Shown here: in pieces, positions 34,658 through 43,623 of the stretch | How positions within the stretch are numbered: the first letter of the stretch is position 1 | Layout: every line of letters starts with the position of its first letter | From: UBA1738 sp045655325 | Lineage (GTDB): Bacteria; Bacillota; Clostridia; UBA1381 | Assembly: GCA_045655325.1 (NCBI GenBank) | Contig: JAZOOY010000062.1 | Coordinates: 1-64,000 of the forward strand | Direction of reading: 5' to 3' | Length of the DNA stretch: 64,000 nt | Program-made: the position numbers and the translations under genes | The notes under the pieces: generated by a model | Database searches by the model: none | Told to the model about the DNA's origin: nothing | What the model saw: the letters and a program-made list of their open reading frames with translations, nothing else

Positions 34658-35039
34658 GAAAATTACCCGGGAAATATTCTGGTACGTATTTTTCGGTGCA
34701 CTTACAACCCTGATAAACACGGTTGCGTACTGGATACTCTATTATGGTATCAGCGCATCAAACACTACATCAACTATAATTTCCTGGTTGTTGGCGGTGG
34801 TCTTTGCTTATGTAACCAACAAACTATGGGTCTTTGAAAAAGGAAATAAATCCACCCTAAAAGAGGCTACAGAGTTTTTCTTATCAAGAATATCAACAGG
34901 CATTTTGGACCTTTTGATTATGTATGTTGGAGTAGAACTCTTGTTCTTTGAAGGTGGAATAATAAAAATAATTTCCAATGTGGTTGTAATCATTTTAAAC
35001 TATATTTTGAGTAAGCTTTTTGTGTTCAAAAAATCTTGA
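34650..35039 (+). CDS. GtrA family membrane protein
   Basis: A 129-aa four-TM protein: FWYVFFGALTTLINTVAYWILY, SWLLAVVFAYVTNKLWVFEKG (family signature) and NYILSKLFVFKK at the end. GtrA proteins are thought to flip polyprenyl-phosphate sugars made by the GtrB-type partner. AGGTGG precedes the start within the upstream gene. Confidence 0.9.
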   Translation: MNKKITREIFWYVFFGALTTLINTVAYWILYYGISASNTTSTIISWLLAVVFAYVTNKLWVFEKGNKSTLKEATEFFLSRISTGILDLLIMYVGVELLFFEGGIIKIISNVVVIILNYILSKLFVFKKS

Positions 35040-35195
35040 CGAATCGGGGAAGTTTTTAACCATAAATGTCTTAAAAACTCACCTTTTCCTGTCGTGTTTT
35101 CGGGATAAAAGGACGATAAGAAAAATCTTGAAAAACGGCATAAAAACACCAATAATCGCTGTTTTTGACGGACTATAAAATATTGTGTCATACCC

Positions 35196-35269
35196 TGTCG
35201 AACGAAACTTATAGAAAAATGTAATTTTGTATTGACATTGATATTTTTATGTGCTAAATTGATGTCGAA
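35196..35269 (+). promoter_or_regulatory. promoter flanked by two Spo0A-box-like sites
   Basis: TTGACA (35232-35237) and TAAATT (35255-35260) are 17 bp apart. TGTCGAA, the core of the Spo0A box, occurs at 35196-35202 and again at 35263-35269, just after the -10. The second would suit repression. The rest of the 240-bp gap before it (35040-35195) shows nothing recognisable. Confidence 0.5.
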
Positions 35270-35282
35270 AGGAGCGATAAAT

Positions 35283-35426
35283 ATGACTACATACACAGAA
35301 AGAGTAAATGAATTAAGAGCGGCAATAGATTTTGAAATTAACGAAAATGAGGTGATTGATTTAACCTCGCCAGAGCTTATAGAAAAAGCACTATTGATTG
35401 AGCAGGAACTGGTTCTTGCCAGCTAA
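35283..35426 (+). CDS. small 47-aa protein, possibly Spo0E-like
   Basis: A 47-aa acidic, two-helix-like protein (RVNELRAAIDFEI, then SPELIEKALLIEQEL) behind a clear AAAGGAG. The arrangement recalls Spo0E-type phosphatases that act on Spo0A~P, but the SQELD signature is absent; the closest stretch is ALLIEQEL. It has its own promoter and terminator. The Spo0A-box-like sites would fit feedback on sporulation. Family assignment is weak. Confidence 0.5.
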   Translation: MTTYTERVNELRAAIDFEINENEVIDLTSPELIEKALLIEQELVLAS

Positions 35427-35436
35427 AAATATCCAC

Positions 35437-35500
35437 AAAAATCCCCTGTTTTCAGACTTGATGTACTGATAGTACCAAGAGTAAAAACAGGGATTTTTTT
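35437..35500. terminator. long bidirectional terminator
   Basis: AAAAATCCCCTGTTTT pairs with 35484-35497 (one bulge), with an inner ACTTG/CAAG and GTACT/AGTAC stem. It lies between the small gene (+) and malQ (-). Confidence 0.8.
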
Positions 35501-35503
35501 ATT

Positions 35504-36955
35504 TTATATTCTTTTGTAAACTTGGGTTAAGTGACGGATTTTTTCTGCGGCACTATCTGTCAAAACGTCCTTTGTAATTCTGAAACTCCAGTTGTCTGTG
35601 CTAAGTGTTGACGGAGTGTTCATTCTTCCCGGGATTTCCAAAAAGTCCTGAATAGGAATAATTGCAAGTTTTGAACTGCTTGACAAAGTTGCACGAACCA
35701 TTCCCTGGGAAATATCCTTGTCGTCCTTAATGTTCAGGTATTCACGGATATATTCCTTATTAGGCTCATTTTGGAACCAGCCGGCACAAGTGTCATTGTC
35801 GTGAGTGCCTGTGTATACCACGCTGTTTTCAGGGTGGTGGTGAAGAAGATAGGTGTTGTCGTTATAAGGGTCAAAGGCAAACTGAAGAACTTTCATTCCA
35901 GGGAAACCGCAATTCTCTAAAAGCTTGTGCACTTCTTCGGTTAAGAACCCTAAATCTTCAGCTATAATTTCAATATCACAACTTCTCTTAATAACGCTGA
36001 AAAGGTCCATTCCTGGCCCTTTAATCCATTTTCCACCCTTGGCATCGGCATCGCCATAAGGAATGGCATAGAACGCTTCAAAGCCACGGAAATGGTCAAT
36101 TCGCACCACGTCAAACAATTTGGAGCAATTGTTTACACGCTTTATCCACCAATCATATCCGGTACTTCTCATTGCATTCCAGTCATAAAGGGGATTTCCC
36201 CAAAGCTGACCATCTTCGCAAAAAGCATCCGGTGGACAGCCTGCAACATTTGTTGGCATGCCGTTAATGTCAAGCATAAACTGTGACTGGTTTGCCCAAA
36301 CGTCTGCGGAATCAAGAGCGGCGTAAATAGGCAGGTCGCCAATTATTTTGACGCCATTTTTTTCGGCATATTCCTTTAATTTTTTCCACTGTGAATAGAA
36401 AAGGTACTGACCAAACTTATAAAAATCAATGCTATCAGCTATGCGGTCACGATAGGCATAAGAGATTGGCAAGTGCCTTAAATTTTCGTCCCATTCATAC
36501 CAAGGAAGAAAATCATTGTCTTCTTTTATAGCCATAAACAGAGCATAAGAATCAAGCCAGTACGCATTTTCACGTTCAAATTCATAGTACTTTTCATTCT
36601 TTTCAAAATTCAGGAAAGCTCTTCTTAAAATAAACTCCCTTGAATCACGAACTGCATCAAAATTGACCTTTTTAGGATCGTATCCGAAGTTCGGAACGTC
36701 AAGGTCGTCTTCTGTTAAAAGGTCATCTTTTACCAAAAGGTCAAGGTCAATTAAAAGGGTGTTTCCTGCAAACACGCTTGGACTCTGGTAAGGTGAGTTA
36801 CCAAAAGCGGTTGGGTTTGTTGGAAGAATCTGCCAATAACTCTGACCTGATGCTTTTAAAAAGTCAATAAAGTCATATGCTTCTTTCCCGATTGTGCCAA
36901 TTCCGTATGGCGATGGAAGGCTCGAAATATGTAATAAAATGCCTGATTTTCGCAT
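35504..36955 (-). CDS. malQ: 4-alpha-glucanotransferase
   Basis: A 483-aa GH77 amylomaltase that transfers glucans between maltodextrins. GILLHISSLPSPYGIGTIG, IGDLPIYAALDSADVW, VRIDHFRGFEAFYAIP (catalytic Asp), IIAEDLGFLT (acid/base Glu) and YTGTHDNDT are all present. I start at 36955 (MRKSGILLH), because AGAGGT is well spaced; the longer frame has no ribosome site. Monocistronic here, divergent from the phosphatase gene. Confidence 0.94.
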   Translation of the reverse strand: MRKSGILLHISSLPSPYGIGTIGKEAYDFIDFLKASGQSYWQILPTNPTAFGNSPYQSPSVFAGNTLLIDLDLLVKDDLLTEDDLDVPNFGYDPKKVNFDAVRDSREFILRRAFLNFEKNEKYYEFERENAYWLDSYALFMAIKEDNDFLPWYEWDENLRHLPISYAYRDRIADSIDFYKFGQYLFYSQWKKLKEYAEKNGVKIIGDLPIYAALDSADVWANQSQFMLDINGMPTNVAGCPPDAFCEDGQLWGNPLYDWNAMRSTGYDWWIKRVNNCSKLFDVVRIDHFRGFEAFYAIPYGDADAKGGKWIKGPGMDLFSVIKRSCDIEIIAEDLGFLTEEVHKLLENCGFPGMKVLQFAFDPYNDNTYLLHHHPENSVVYTGTHDNDTCAGWFQNEPNKEYIREYLNIKDDKDISQGMVRATLSSSSKLAIIPIQDFLEIPGRMNTPSTLSTDNWSFRITKDVLTDSAAEKIRHLTQVYKRI

Positions 36956-37021
36956 GATATGTACCTCTTTTATATTGATATATACCATTCTATCACAACT
37001 ATGGGAAAAATGCAAAGAATA

Positions 37022-37050
37022 TTGAAATTTTTAGTAAAAAGGAGTATAAT
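37022..37050 (+). promoter_or_regulatory. promoter of the histidine phosphatase gene
   Basis: TTGAAA (37022-37027) and TATAAT (37045-37050), spacing 17. Confidence 0.7.
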
Positions 37051-37107
37051 AGAGTAGAGTAAAAAAGTTTAGTAATTTTAAATAGAACAAAACACAGGAG
37101 ACATAAA

Positions 37108-37746
37108 ATGACAACATTACTTTTAATTCGTCACGGTGAAAGCGAGGCAAATGCCGATAAAGTGTTTGTAGGTCACACTGATGTAGACCTTTCACCGCTT
37201 GGAGAACTTCAGGCACAAAAAACAGCAGAATTTATCAAGGAAAACTATAAGGTTGACAAGGTTTATGCAAGTGACTTAAAAAGAGCCTATAGAACGGGAA
37301 AATTCGTAGCAGACGCCTTGGGACTTGATGTAACCGCCGATAGCGGACTTCGTGAAATCTATGCAGGAAGCTGGGAAGGTGAAAAGTTTCAGACACTAAT
37401 GGATACAAATGCCGACTATGCTGTGTGGAAAAATGATATCGGAAACTCTTGCCCAACAGATGGCGAACCTGTCAGGGACGTGTGGGACAGAATCCACTAC
37501 AAACTTCTTGAGATTGCAATAATGAATGAAGGCAAAACTATTGCCATAGCAACTCACGCAACGCCGATTCGCTGTATGATAGCAAGATGCCTTGGTATGG
37601 GACTTTCAGGTATGAAAAATCTTCCTTGGGCAGTAAATGCATCAGTTACCGAAATTACATTTGAAAATGACATGTTTATGGTGACAAAGGCGCCACAATT
37701 TAAGCATTTAGCTGACCTTAAAACTGAATTACCGAATAACGTATAA
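37108..37746 (+). CDS. histidine phosphatase family protein
   Basis: A 212-aa phosphoglycerate-mutase-like phosphatase. LLIRHGESEAN holds the phospho-His and RHG motif, SDLKRAYRTG the second Arg, and IATHATPIRCM the late His. Members include broad phosphatases such as PhoE and cobalamin or 2-phosphoglycerate enzymes; the substrate here is unknown. AGGAG precedes the ATG; a terminator follows directly. Confidence 0.9.
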   Translation: MTTLLLIRHGESEANADKVFVGHTDVDLSPLGELQAQKTAEFIKENYKVDKVYASDLKRAYRTGKFVADALGLDVTADSGLREIYAGSWEGEKFQTLMDTNADYAVWKNDIGNSCPTDGEPVRDVWDRIHYKLLEIAIMNEGKTIAIATHATPIRCMIARCLGMGLSGMKNLPWAVNASVTEITFENDMFMVTKAPQFKHLADLKTELPNNV

Positions 37747-37769
37747 AAGCAGGCAAATGCCTGCTTTTT
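37745..37769 (+). terminator. terminator of the histidine phosphatase gene
   Basis: AAAAGCAGGC and GCCTGCTTTT pair around AAAT, with Ts after. The dispersed repeat begins immediately afterwards. Confidence 0.85.
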
Positions 37770-37868
37770 ATAATATAGGAAATTGCGTAAATCGCAATGA
37801 CGTATATTTCAAAATTGCTTCCTTATTCCTACGCCCGCAGGCGGGGCTTCTATCAAAAGCTTTTTTAT
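37770..37868. repeat. 98-bp dispersed repeat, copy 2
   Basis: Close match to 23987-24084. As with copy 1, it abuts a plus-strand terminator on the left and provides the stop codon of the minus-strand gene on the right. Confidence 0.85.
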
Positions 37869-38254
37869 TTTGTTACAAGTCTTGGTACAGGCGTTGGGCG
37901 GTCATTTTCATCAAGTGCCACCATAACAAGTCGTGCCTTATTAATAAGCTTTCTCTCGCCAGAAAGATACTCAATATAAGTGTTCACCGCAATATCCATG
38001 GAAGATGTGCCAACCTTTTCGATTTTTCCTGTTAAAACCAGGGTGTCGTTAACACGTGCTGGGTGCTTGAATTCAAGGCTATCCACCAAAACTGTGGTGA
38101 CGTTTCGTTGACTGTGGCGCCTTGCGGTAACTGCTGCCACAATATCAATCCATTCCATAAGTTGACCGCCAAAAAGCCTGCCAAATCCGTTCATGTTTGA
38201 CTGGGTCAGAATCTGTACTTGTTCCGTGTATGAATCTTTTGCTGATTTTTCCAT
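37865..38254 (-). CDS. acyl-CoA thioesterase (hotdog fold)
   Basis: A 129-aa hotdog thioesterase of the YkhA/BFIT type. NMNGFGRLFGGQLMEWIDIVAAVTARRH includes the usual catalytic Asp region, and SLEFKHPARVNDTLVLTGKI follows. It hydrolyses acyl-CoA esters. GGAGG precedes the ATG. Its stop lies in the dispersed repeat. Confidence 0.9.
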   Translation of the reverse strand: MEKSAKDSYTEQVQILTQSNMNGFGRLFGGQLMEWIDIVAAVTARRHSQRNVTTVLVDSLEFKHPARVNDTLVLTGKIEKVGTSSMDIAVNTYIEYLSGERKLINKARLVMVALDENDRPTPVPRLVTK

Positions 38255-38308
38255 ATAAATTCCTCCAATTTTTAATAGTATTTTCTTAAAAAATGGAAAA
38301 ATACCAAC

Positions 38309-38337
38309 TTTACATAGAATAAAATTTGTGGTAAAAT
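38309..38337 (+). promoter_or_regulatory. promoter of the yqeG-aro operon
   Basis: TTTACA (38309-38314) and TAAAAT (38332-38337), spacing 17. Confidence 0.6.
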
Positions 38338-38372
38338 AGAAGATAATGGTAAAGCTAGTTTTGGAGGCAAAA

Positions 38373-38861
38373 ATGTTTAAAAAATTCTATCCTGACGTAA
38401 GATTTAAATCAATTAAAGATATAACCGCTGACCTTTTAAAGGAAAAAGGTATAGATTATGCACTACTTGACATTGACAACACTTTGGTAAGCTATACAAG
38501 TCCTTTGGCGGATGATAATGCAAGGGAATTCCTTTCAATGCTTGACGAACTTGGAATAAAATACGCTTTTGTTTCAAACAACCACAAGGCACGTGTTGCA
38601 AAGTTTGCAGAGGAATTTGGTGCAGTTTACGTTAACGATGCGGCAAAACCGCTTTTGTTTGGTATAAAAAGAGCTATGCGAAAAATCGGTGCCGAAAAAT
38701 GCAAAACTGCCTTTATCGGTGACCAGGTTTTCACAGATGTTTATGCGGGAAAAAGAGCAGGACTTTTCACCATTATGGTAGACCCGATTGAAGCGAAAGA
38801 AACACCGTTTTTTGCAGTAAAGAGATACTTTGAGAAAATTGTTTTAAAGGATATGAACTGA
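38373..38861 (+). CDS. YqeG family HAD phosphatase
   Basis: A 162-aa HAD-IIIA phosphatase. LLDIDNTLVSY is motif I, FVSNN motif II, KPLLFGIKRAM the Lys block, and FIGDQVFTDVYAG motif IV. Related enzymes act on phosphatidylglycerophosphate or small phosphates. I start at 38373 (MFKKFYPDVRF), 4 bases after GGAGGC. In Firmicutes it commonly sits beside aroE, as here. Confidence 0.9.
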   Translation: MFKKFYPDVRFKSIKDITADLLKEKGIDYALLDIDNTLVSYTSPLADDNAREFLSMLDELGIKYAFVSNNHKARVAKFAEEFGAVYVNDAAKPLLFGIKRAMRKIGAEKCKTAFIGDQVFTDVYAGKRAGLFTIMVDPIEAKETPFFAVKRYFEKIVLKDMN

Positions 38862-38862
38862 T

Positions 38863-40185
38863 ATGAAAAAACTTGCAGTAATAGGGCACCCGATAGCACA
38901 TAGCTATTCACCCTTGATGCACAACTACATTTCCCGGGAAATGAACCAGGAGTATATATACGAAGCCTTTGATGTAGCACCTGAAAATCTTGGCGAAGCA
39001 GTTGCAAAACTAAAGGCAGACGGCATTTTGGGATTTAACGTAACTGCACCGCACAAGTTTAATGTGATGCAGTATTTGGATGAAATTTCAGAAGATGCCC
39101 GATATTTTGGTGCGGTAAATACAGTAGTAAATAAAAACGGCAGGCTTATCGGCTATAACACCGATGCAGACGGCTTTTATGAAGCACTTTGCTGCCGTGG
39201 AATTAACCCCCAGGGTAAGCACGTACTCATTTTAGGTGCAGGTGGTGCAGCACAGCCAGTGGCAATAAACCTATCCACAAAATGTGCATCCCTGACGATT
39301 ACTAACCGCACAAAAGAGCGTCTTTTCGCACTTTGTGACCAAGTGAAAAAGTGCACAGGAGCGGAGATAAAAACAGAAATTGACCGTGCAAATTATGATA
39401 TTATTATAAACTGCACAAGTCTTGGAATGGGCAAAAATATAGGCATTTCACCGCTTTCTGACTTGAGTCTTATAACCAAGGATACATACTGCGTGGATAT
39501 GATATATAACCCTTGGGAAACACAATTTCTAAAGGATGCAAAAAAGCAGGGTGCTAAATGCGAAAACGGACTTTCTATGCTGATTTTTCAGGGTATTTTA
39601 GCATATCGTTTATTCACGGAAGTTAATGTTCCTTTATCTATTGCAGACGGCATTGAAGGCGAAATCCTTGCTCATAGAAACATTGTTTTGACAGGATTTA
39701 TGGCAAGCGGAAAAACTGTGGTAGGAAAGGCACTTGCTGAAAAATTGGGACGAAAATTTGTTGACACAGACCATTTGATAGAAGAAAAATGTAAAATGAC
39801 AATCACTGAAATCTTTGAAAAATATGGGGAAGAGTATTTCAGAAAAGTCGAAACAGAAGTTATAGCAGAAGTTTCGCTTGAAAAAGGCTCTGTAATCGCC
39901 ACAGGCGGCGGTGTGGTGCTGAATGGTGATAATATAGAAACTTTGCGAAAGAACGCCACAATCGTGAATTTAGAGCCTTGTGAGAGCGTTATTATTTCAA
40001 GACTTTCACAGGATGACGGAACAAGACCTTTAAACAAGGGTCAGGATATAGGACAGATTTTGGACAGATTTGAAAAAAGAAAGCCTTTTTATGATAACTG
40101 CGACGTGAAAGTGAAGATAACAAAGGAAATGAGCGTTGAAGATTCACTTTTGGCAGTTTTAAAAGGTTTGGAGGGTAGAATATGA
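38863..40185 (+). CDS. aroE-aroK: shikimate dehydrogenase-shikimate kinase fusion
   Basis: A 440-aa bifunctional protein. Residues 1 to about 268 are AroE: GHPIAHSYSPLMHN, FNVTAPHK with the catalytic Lys, NTDADGF, and LILGAGGAAQPVA for NADP. From about residue 270, NIVLTGFMASGKTVVG begins AroK (P-loop), with DTDHLIEE, FRKVETEVI, ATGGGVV and RPL after it. It would carry 3-dehydroshikimate to shikimate-3-phosphate in one chain. The join is clean, with no frameshift. It overlaps the next gene by 4 bases. Confidence 0.95.
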   Translation: MKKLAVIGHPIAHSYSPLMHNYISREMNQEYIYEAFDVAPENLGEAVAKLKADGILGFNVTAPHKFNVMQYLDEISEDARYFGAVNTVVNKNGRLIGYNTDADGFYEALCCRGINPQGKHVLILGAGGAAQPVAINLSTKCASLTITNRTKERLFALCDQVKKCTGAEIKTEIDRANYDIIINCTSLGMGKNIGISPLSDLSLITKDTYCVDMIYNPWETQFLKDAKKQGAKCENGLSMLIFQGILAYRLFTEVNVPLSIADGIEGEILAHRNIVLTGFMASGKTVVGKALAEKLGRKFVDTDHLIEEKCKMTITEIFEKYGEEYFRKVETEVIAEVSLEKGSVIATGGGVVLNGDNIETLRKNATIVNLEPCESVIISRLSQDDGTRPLNKGQDIGQILDRFEKRKPFYDNCDVKVKITKEMSVEDSLLAVLKGLEGRI

Positions 40186-41036
40186 TAGCAAAATTCGGCG
40201 CTGCGGGAAACAGCGACAGCTTTTATAAAGAGGGTCATAAGGCGTCAGAAGAAATGCCACATTGGCTTTCAAATATGGGCCTTGATGCCTATGAATACCA
40301 ATGCGGAAACGGCGTAAGATGCGGTGAGGCAACTGCCAGAAAGATTGCCGAAAAGGCACAGGAACACAGCATTATAATGAGTGTTCATTCGCCATACTAT
40401 ATAAACCTTGCAACACCTGAAGAAGAAAAAAGAGCAGGGAATATCAATTACATTCTTCAGTCAGCACAGCTTGTCAAATATTTGGGCGGTGACAGGGTTG
40501 TAGTTCATAGCGGTGCCCTTGGCAAAATGACGAGGGAAGAGGCAACGGAGCGTGCCAAGGAATGCTTGAAAATTGTAAGAAGTGAAATGATAAATGCAGG
40601 TTTTTCTGACGTAAGACTTTGCATTGAAACTATGGGAAAGATAAATCAGCTTGGAAACCTTGATGAGGTTATGGAGCTTTGCCGAGTTGATGATAGTTTT
40701 CTTCCATGTATCGACTTTGGTCATTTAAACGCAAGAACTCTTGGCGGATTAAAGGCAAAAGAAGACTTTGAAGTAATTTTTGACACTATTGAAAATAGGC
40801 TTGGAAATGAAAGACTAAAGGTTTTCCACTCACATTTTTCAAAGATTGAATACACAAAAGGCGGAGAGAAAAAGCACTTGACATACGAGGATACTGTGTA
40901 TGGCCCAGACTTTGATTTTGTGGCAGAAATTATGGCAGAGCGTGACATTGGTGCTACAATCATCTGCGAATCCTGTGGAACGCAGGCAGAAGACGCTTTG
41001 ATTATGAAAAAGATCTATGAGAAATTTAAAAAGTAA
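40182..41036 (+). CDS. endonuclease IV-like TIM-barrel protein
   Basis: A 284-aa AP-endonuclease-2 family barrel. MSVHSPYYINLA, VVHSGALG, LCIETMGK, PCIDFGHLNA, FHSHFSKIEYTKGGEKKH and IICESC give His, Glu and Asp ligands in the Nfo order. It may repair abasic sites, but sugar isomerase relatives share the fold and it diverges from classical Nfo. The ATGA overlap with aroE-aroK shows co-translation. Confidence 0.8.
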   Translation: MIAKFGAAGNSDSFYKEGHKASEEMPHWLSNMGLDAYEYQCGNGVRCGEATARKIAEKAQEHSIIMSVHSPYYINLATPEEEKRAGNINYILQSAQLVKYLGGDRVVVHSGALGKMTREEATERAKECLKIVRSEMINAGFSDVRLCIETMGKINQLGNLDEVMELCRVDDSFLPCIDFGHLNARTLGGLKAKEDFEVIFDTIENRLGNERLKVFHSHFSKIEYTKGGEKKHLTYEDTVYGPDFDFVAEIMAERDIGATIICESCGTQAEDALIMKKIYEKFKK

Positions 41037-41038
41037 AT

Positions 41039-41091
41039 AAGCCTCCCTTGCCTAAAGGGAGAGGGACCACCGAAGGTGGTGGAGGGATAAA
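41039..41091. repeat. palindromic intergenic repeat
   Basis: TCCCTTGCCTAAAGGGA and ACCACCGAAGGTGGT are two hairpins in tandem. From memory, very similar sequences are scattered through many Clostridia genomes as short palindromic repeats. One copy here. Confidence 0.6.
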
Positions 41092-41102
41092 TACTTTAAA
41101 AT

Positions 41103-41138
41103 AAAAAAAAAGACAAGGTTTTAAACCTTGTCTTTTTT
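41103..41138 (-). terminator. terminator of the tRNA gene
   Basis: AAGACAAGGTTT pairs with AAACCTTGTCTT, with long A/T runs on both sides. Directly after the tRNA 3' end, and usable by the plus-strand operon too. Confidence 0.8.
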
Positions 41139-41214
<76 letters not shown>

Positions 41215-41225
41215 ACATCGTGTTA

Positions 41226-41254
41226 ATTATAATATAAAAGGTCAGTTTTGTCAA
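41226..41254 (-). promoter_or_regulatory. promoter of tRNA-Thr
   Basis: On the minus strand, TTGACA (41254-41249) and TATAAT (41231-41226), spacing 17: a perfect consensus. Confidence 0.88.
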
Positions 41255-41289
41255 GATAAAAGGAATCAGAATTTTCATAAAGTTATACA

Positions 41290-41321
41290 AAAATAGCAGA
41301 AGCGATTGCTTCTGCTATTTT
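41290..41321 (-). terminator. terminator of the serC-serA operon
   Basis: AAAATAGCAGAAGC and its complement around a four-base loop, T-rich on the minus strand. Confidence 0.88.
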
Positions 41322-41325
41322 AATC

Positions 41326-42489
41326 TTATTTAATAACTCTTACTCTTAAAACTCCGTCAATTGCATTTAGCTTATCAACGATTTCATCTGTAATGATGTC
41401 ATCTGAATTTAAGATTGTGTAAGCAAGGTCTTTCTTGCTCTTGTTGATAAGGTCTGCAATGTTATGTTTTGTATCAGCAAATACTGTTGTAAACTGAGTA
41501 AGCATTGTAGGAACGTTCTTGTGAAGAATACAAACTCTGCCTTTACCTGACATTGGAAGTGAGCAGTTAGGGAAGTTAACAGAGTTTAAAATATCACCAG
41601 TTTCAAGGTAGTTTGCGATTTCCTGAGCTGCCATAACTGCACAGTTATCTTCTGATTCAGAAGTTGAAGCACCAAGGTGAGGGATTGCGATAATGCCCTT
41701 TTCATTAAGAACGTCAGCGCAAGGGAAGTCAACAACATAGCTTGAAACCTTGCCTGAAGCAAGAGCTGCCTTAATTGCATCATTGTCAACAAGTTCGCCA
41801 CGAGCGAAGTTCAAAATCTTAACGCCGTCCTTCATTTTTGAGATTGTATCCTTATTGATGCTTCTCTTTGTATCGTCTGTTAGCGGAACGTGGATTGTTA
41901 AGTAATCAGCTTCAGCATAAACTTCGTCAGCAGATTTTGCCTGTTTAATATGGTGTGAAAGCTTCCAAGCCGCATCAACTGAAAGATAAGGGTCGTAACC
42001 AATAACTGTCATACCAAAGTGACGAGCTGCGTTTGCAACCAAAACACCGATAGCGCCAAGGCCAATAACACCAAGAGTTTTGCCCTGAACTTCTGTACCT
42101 GCAAAGTTTGACTTACCCTTTTCAACCTGCTTTGCAACATCGTCGCCGGTTAGGGTAGAAGCCCAGTTAATACCGCCAACAACGTCACGAGATGCAAGGA
42201 AAAGACCTGCCAAAACAAGTTCCTTTACCGCATTTGCGTTAGCACCTGGAGTGTTGAATACAACAATACCCTTTTCAGAACACTTGTCAATAGGAATATT
42301 GTTTGTACCTGCACCTGCTCTTGCTACTGCCTTTAGAGATTTTGGAAACTCCATATCGTGCATAGCAAAGCTACGAAGAATGATACCGTCAGCATCTTGT
42401 GTGCTATCTTCTGTAATATTGTATTTTGTGCTGTCAAGCTGGTCAAGACCGCAAGCAGCGATTTTGTTTAGTGTTAAAATATCATACAT
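41326..42489 (-). CDS. serA: D-3-phosphoglycerate dehydrogenase
   Basis: A 387-aa enzyme, first step of serine synthesis. RAGAGTNNIPIDKCSEKGI, LGVIGLGAIGVLVANAA (NAD loop), NFARGELVD (Arg), and IPHLGASTSESEDNCA (catalytic His) are conserved. The C-terminal ~70 residues form an ACT domain, which in relatives binds serine as feedback inhibitor. It follows serC by 17 bases in one operon. GAGGT precedes the start. Confidence 0.94.
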   Translation of the reverse strand: MYDILTLNKIAACGLDQLDSTKYNITEDSTQDADGIILRSFAMHDMEFPKSLKAVARAGAGTNNIPIDKCSEKGIVVFNTPGANANAVKELVLAGLFLASRDVVGGINWASTLTGDDVAKQVEKGKSNFAGTEVQGKTLGVIGLGAIGVLVANAARHFGMTVIGYDPYLSVDAAWKLSHHIKQAKSADEVYAEADYLTIHVPLTDDTKRSINKDTISKMKDGVKILNFARGELVDNDAIKAALASGKVSSYVVDFPCADVLNEKGIIAIPHLGASTSESEDNCAVMAAQEIANYLETGDILNSVNFPNCSLPMSGKGRVCILHKNVPTMLTQFTTVFADTKHNIADLINKSKKDLAYTILNSDDIITDEIVDKLNAIDGVLRVRVIK

Positions 42490-42506
42490 GGGAAATTACC
42501 TCGTTT

Positions 42507-43589
42507 TTATTTGTTTTCTGCTTCGAATTTCTTCATAAATTCAACAAGCTTTTCTACGCCTTCTACCGGCATAGCGTTGTAGATGCTGGCTCTCATACCG
42601 CCAACAGAGCGGTGACCCTTTAGGTTAACAAAGCCTGCTTCTTTTGCTTCCTTAATGAATTTTGCATTAAGATCGTCATCTTCTGTAATGAAAGGAACGT
42701 TCATAAGTGAACGGTCTTCAGGAACAACAGTACCCTTGAACATTTCTGATGAATCAAGGAAATCGTAAAGGATTTTAGTCTTTTTCTCGTTAACTTCCTG
42801 AACAGCACCAACACCGCCCTGTTCCTTAATCCATTCAAGAACAAGCTTCATAATGTAGATACCATATGTAGGTGGTGTGTTGTACATTGAACCGTTATCC
42901 ATGTGGATCTGGTAGTTGAACATAGTTGGTGTGATGTCCATAGCGTTACCGATTAGGTCTTCACGAACAATTACAAGTGTTACACCTGCAGGACCAAGGT
43001 TCTTCTGTGCACCAGCAAATAGTAGGCCGAACTTTGATACGTCAAGTTCTTCTGACATAATGCAAGATGAAATATCTGCAACTAGTGGAACATCACCTGT
43101 ATCAGGAAGTTCATTAAACTTTGTTCCGTAAATTGTGTTGTTAAGGCAGATGTAGAAGTAGTCTGCATCTTTTGAGAATGTGCTCTTGTCAAGCTTTGGA
43201 ATGTAAGAAAATGTCTTATCTGCAGATGATGCAATCTTATTAACTGTTATGTATCTTTCAGCTTCCTGTGCTGCCTTTTTAGCCCACTGACCTGTGATTA
43301 CGATATCACACTTCTTATTCTTGTTACCAAGGTTCATTGGAATCATAGCAAACTGGCTTGATCCACCACCCTGTAGGAACATTACCTTATAGTTATCAGG
43401 TACGTGCATAAGTTCACGAACTAGTGCTTCGCAACCGTTGATGATTTCTTCATAATCCTTTGAACGGTGGCTCATTTCCATAACAGACATACCTGCTGTG
43501 CCGTATTCCACCATTTCTTTTTGTGCCTTTTCAAGTACTTCTACAGGAAGCATTGATGGGCCTGCTGAAAAGTTATAAACTCTACTCAT
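42507..43589 (-). CDS. serC: phosphoserine aminotransferase
   Basis: A 360-aa PLP enzyme of class V, second step of serine synthesis. VYNFSAGPSMLPVEVLEKAQ, MSVMEMSHRSKDY, FLQGGGSSQFAMIPMNL, and FGLLFAGAQKNLGPAGVT (PLP Lys) are the family marks. Length is normal. GAGGT precedes the ATG. No separate serB is next to it. Confidence 0.95.
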   Translation of the reverse strand: MSRVYNFSAGPSMLPVEVLEKAQKEMVEYGTAGMSVMEMSHRSKDYEEIINGCEALVRELMHVPDNYKVMFLQGGGSSQFAMIPMNLGNKNKKCDIVITGQWAKKAAQEAERYITVNKIASSADKTFSYIPKLDKSTFSKDADYFYICLNNTIYGTKFNELPDTGDVPLVADISSCIMSEELDVSKFGLLFAGAQKNLGPAGVTLVIVREDLIGNAMDITPTMFNYQIHMDNGSMYNTPPTYGIYIMKLVLEWIKEQGGVGAVQEVNEKKTKILYDFLDSSEMFKGTVVPEDRSLMNVPFITEDDDLNAKFIKEAKEAGFVNLKGHRSVGGMRASIYNAMPVEGVEKLVEFMKKFEAENK

Positions 43590-43623
43590 TTGAAATTACC
43601 TCGCTTTTTTGAATATTGGATTC

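Noticed and set aside
41039..41091. CRISPR repeat or small RNA gene
   Set aside because: A single palindromic unit with no spacer-repeat periodicity; it fits a dispersed intergenic palindrome.
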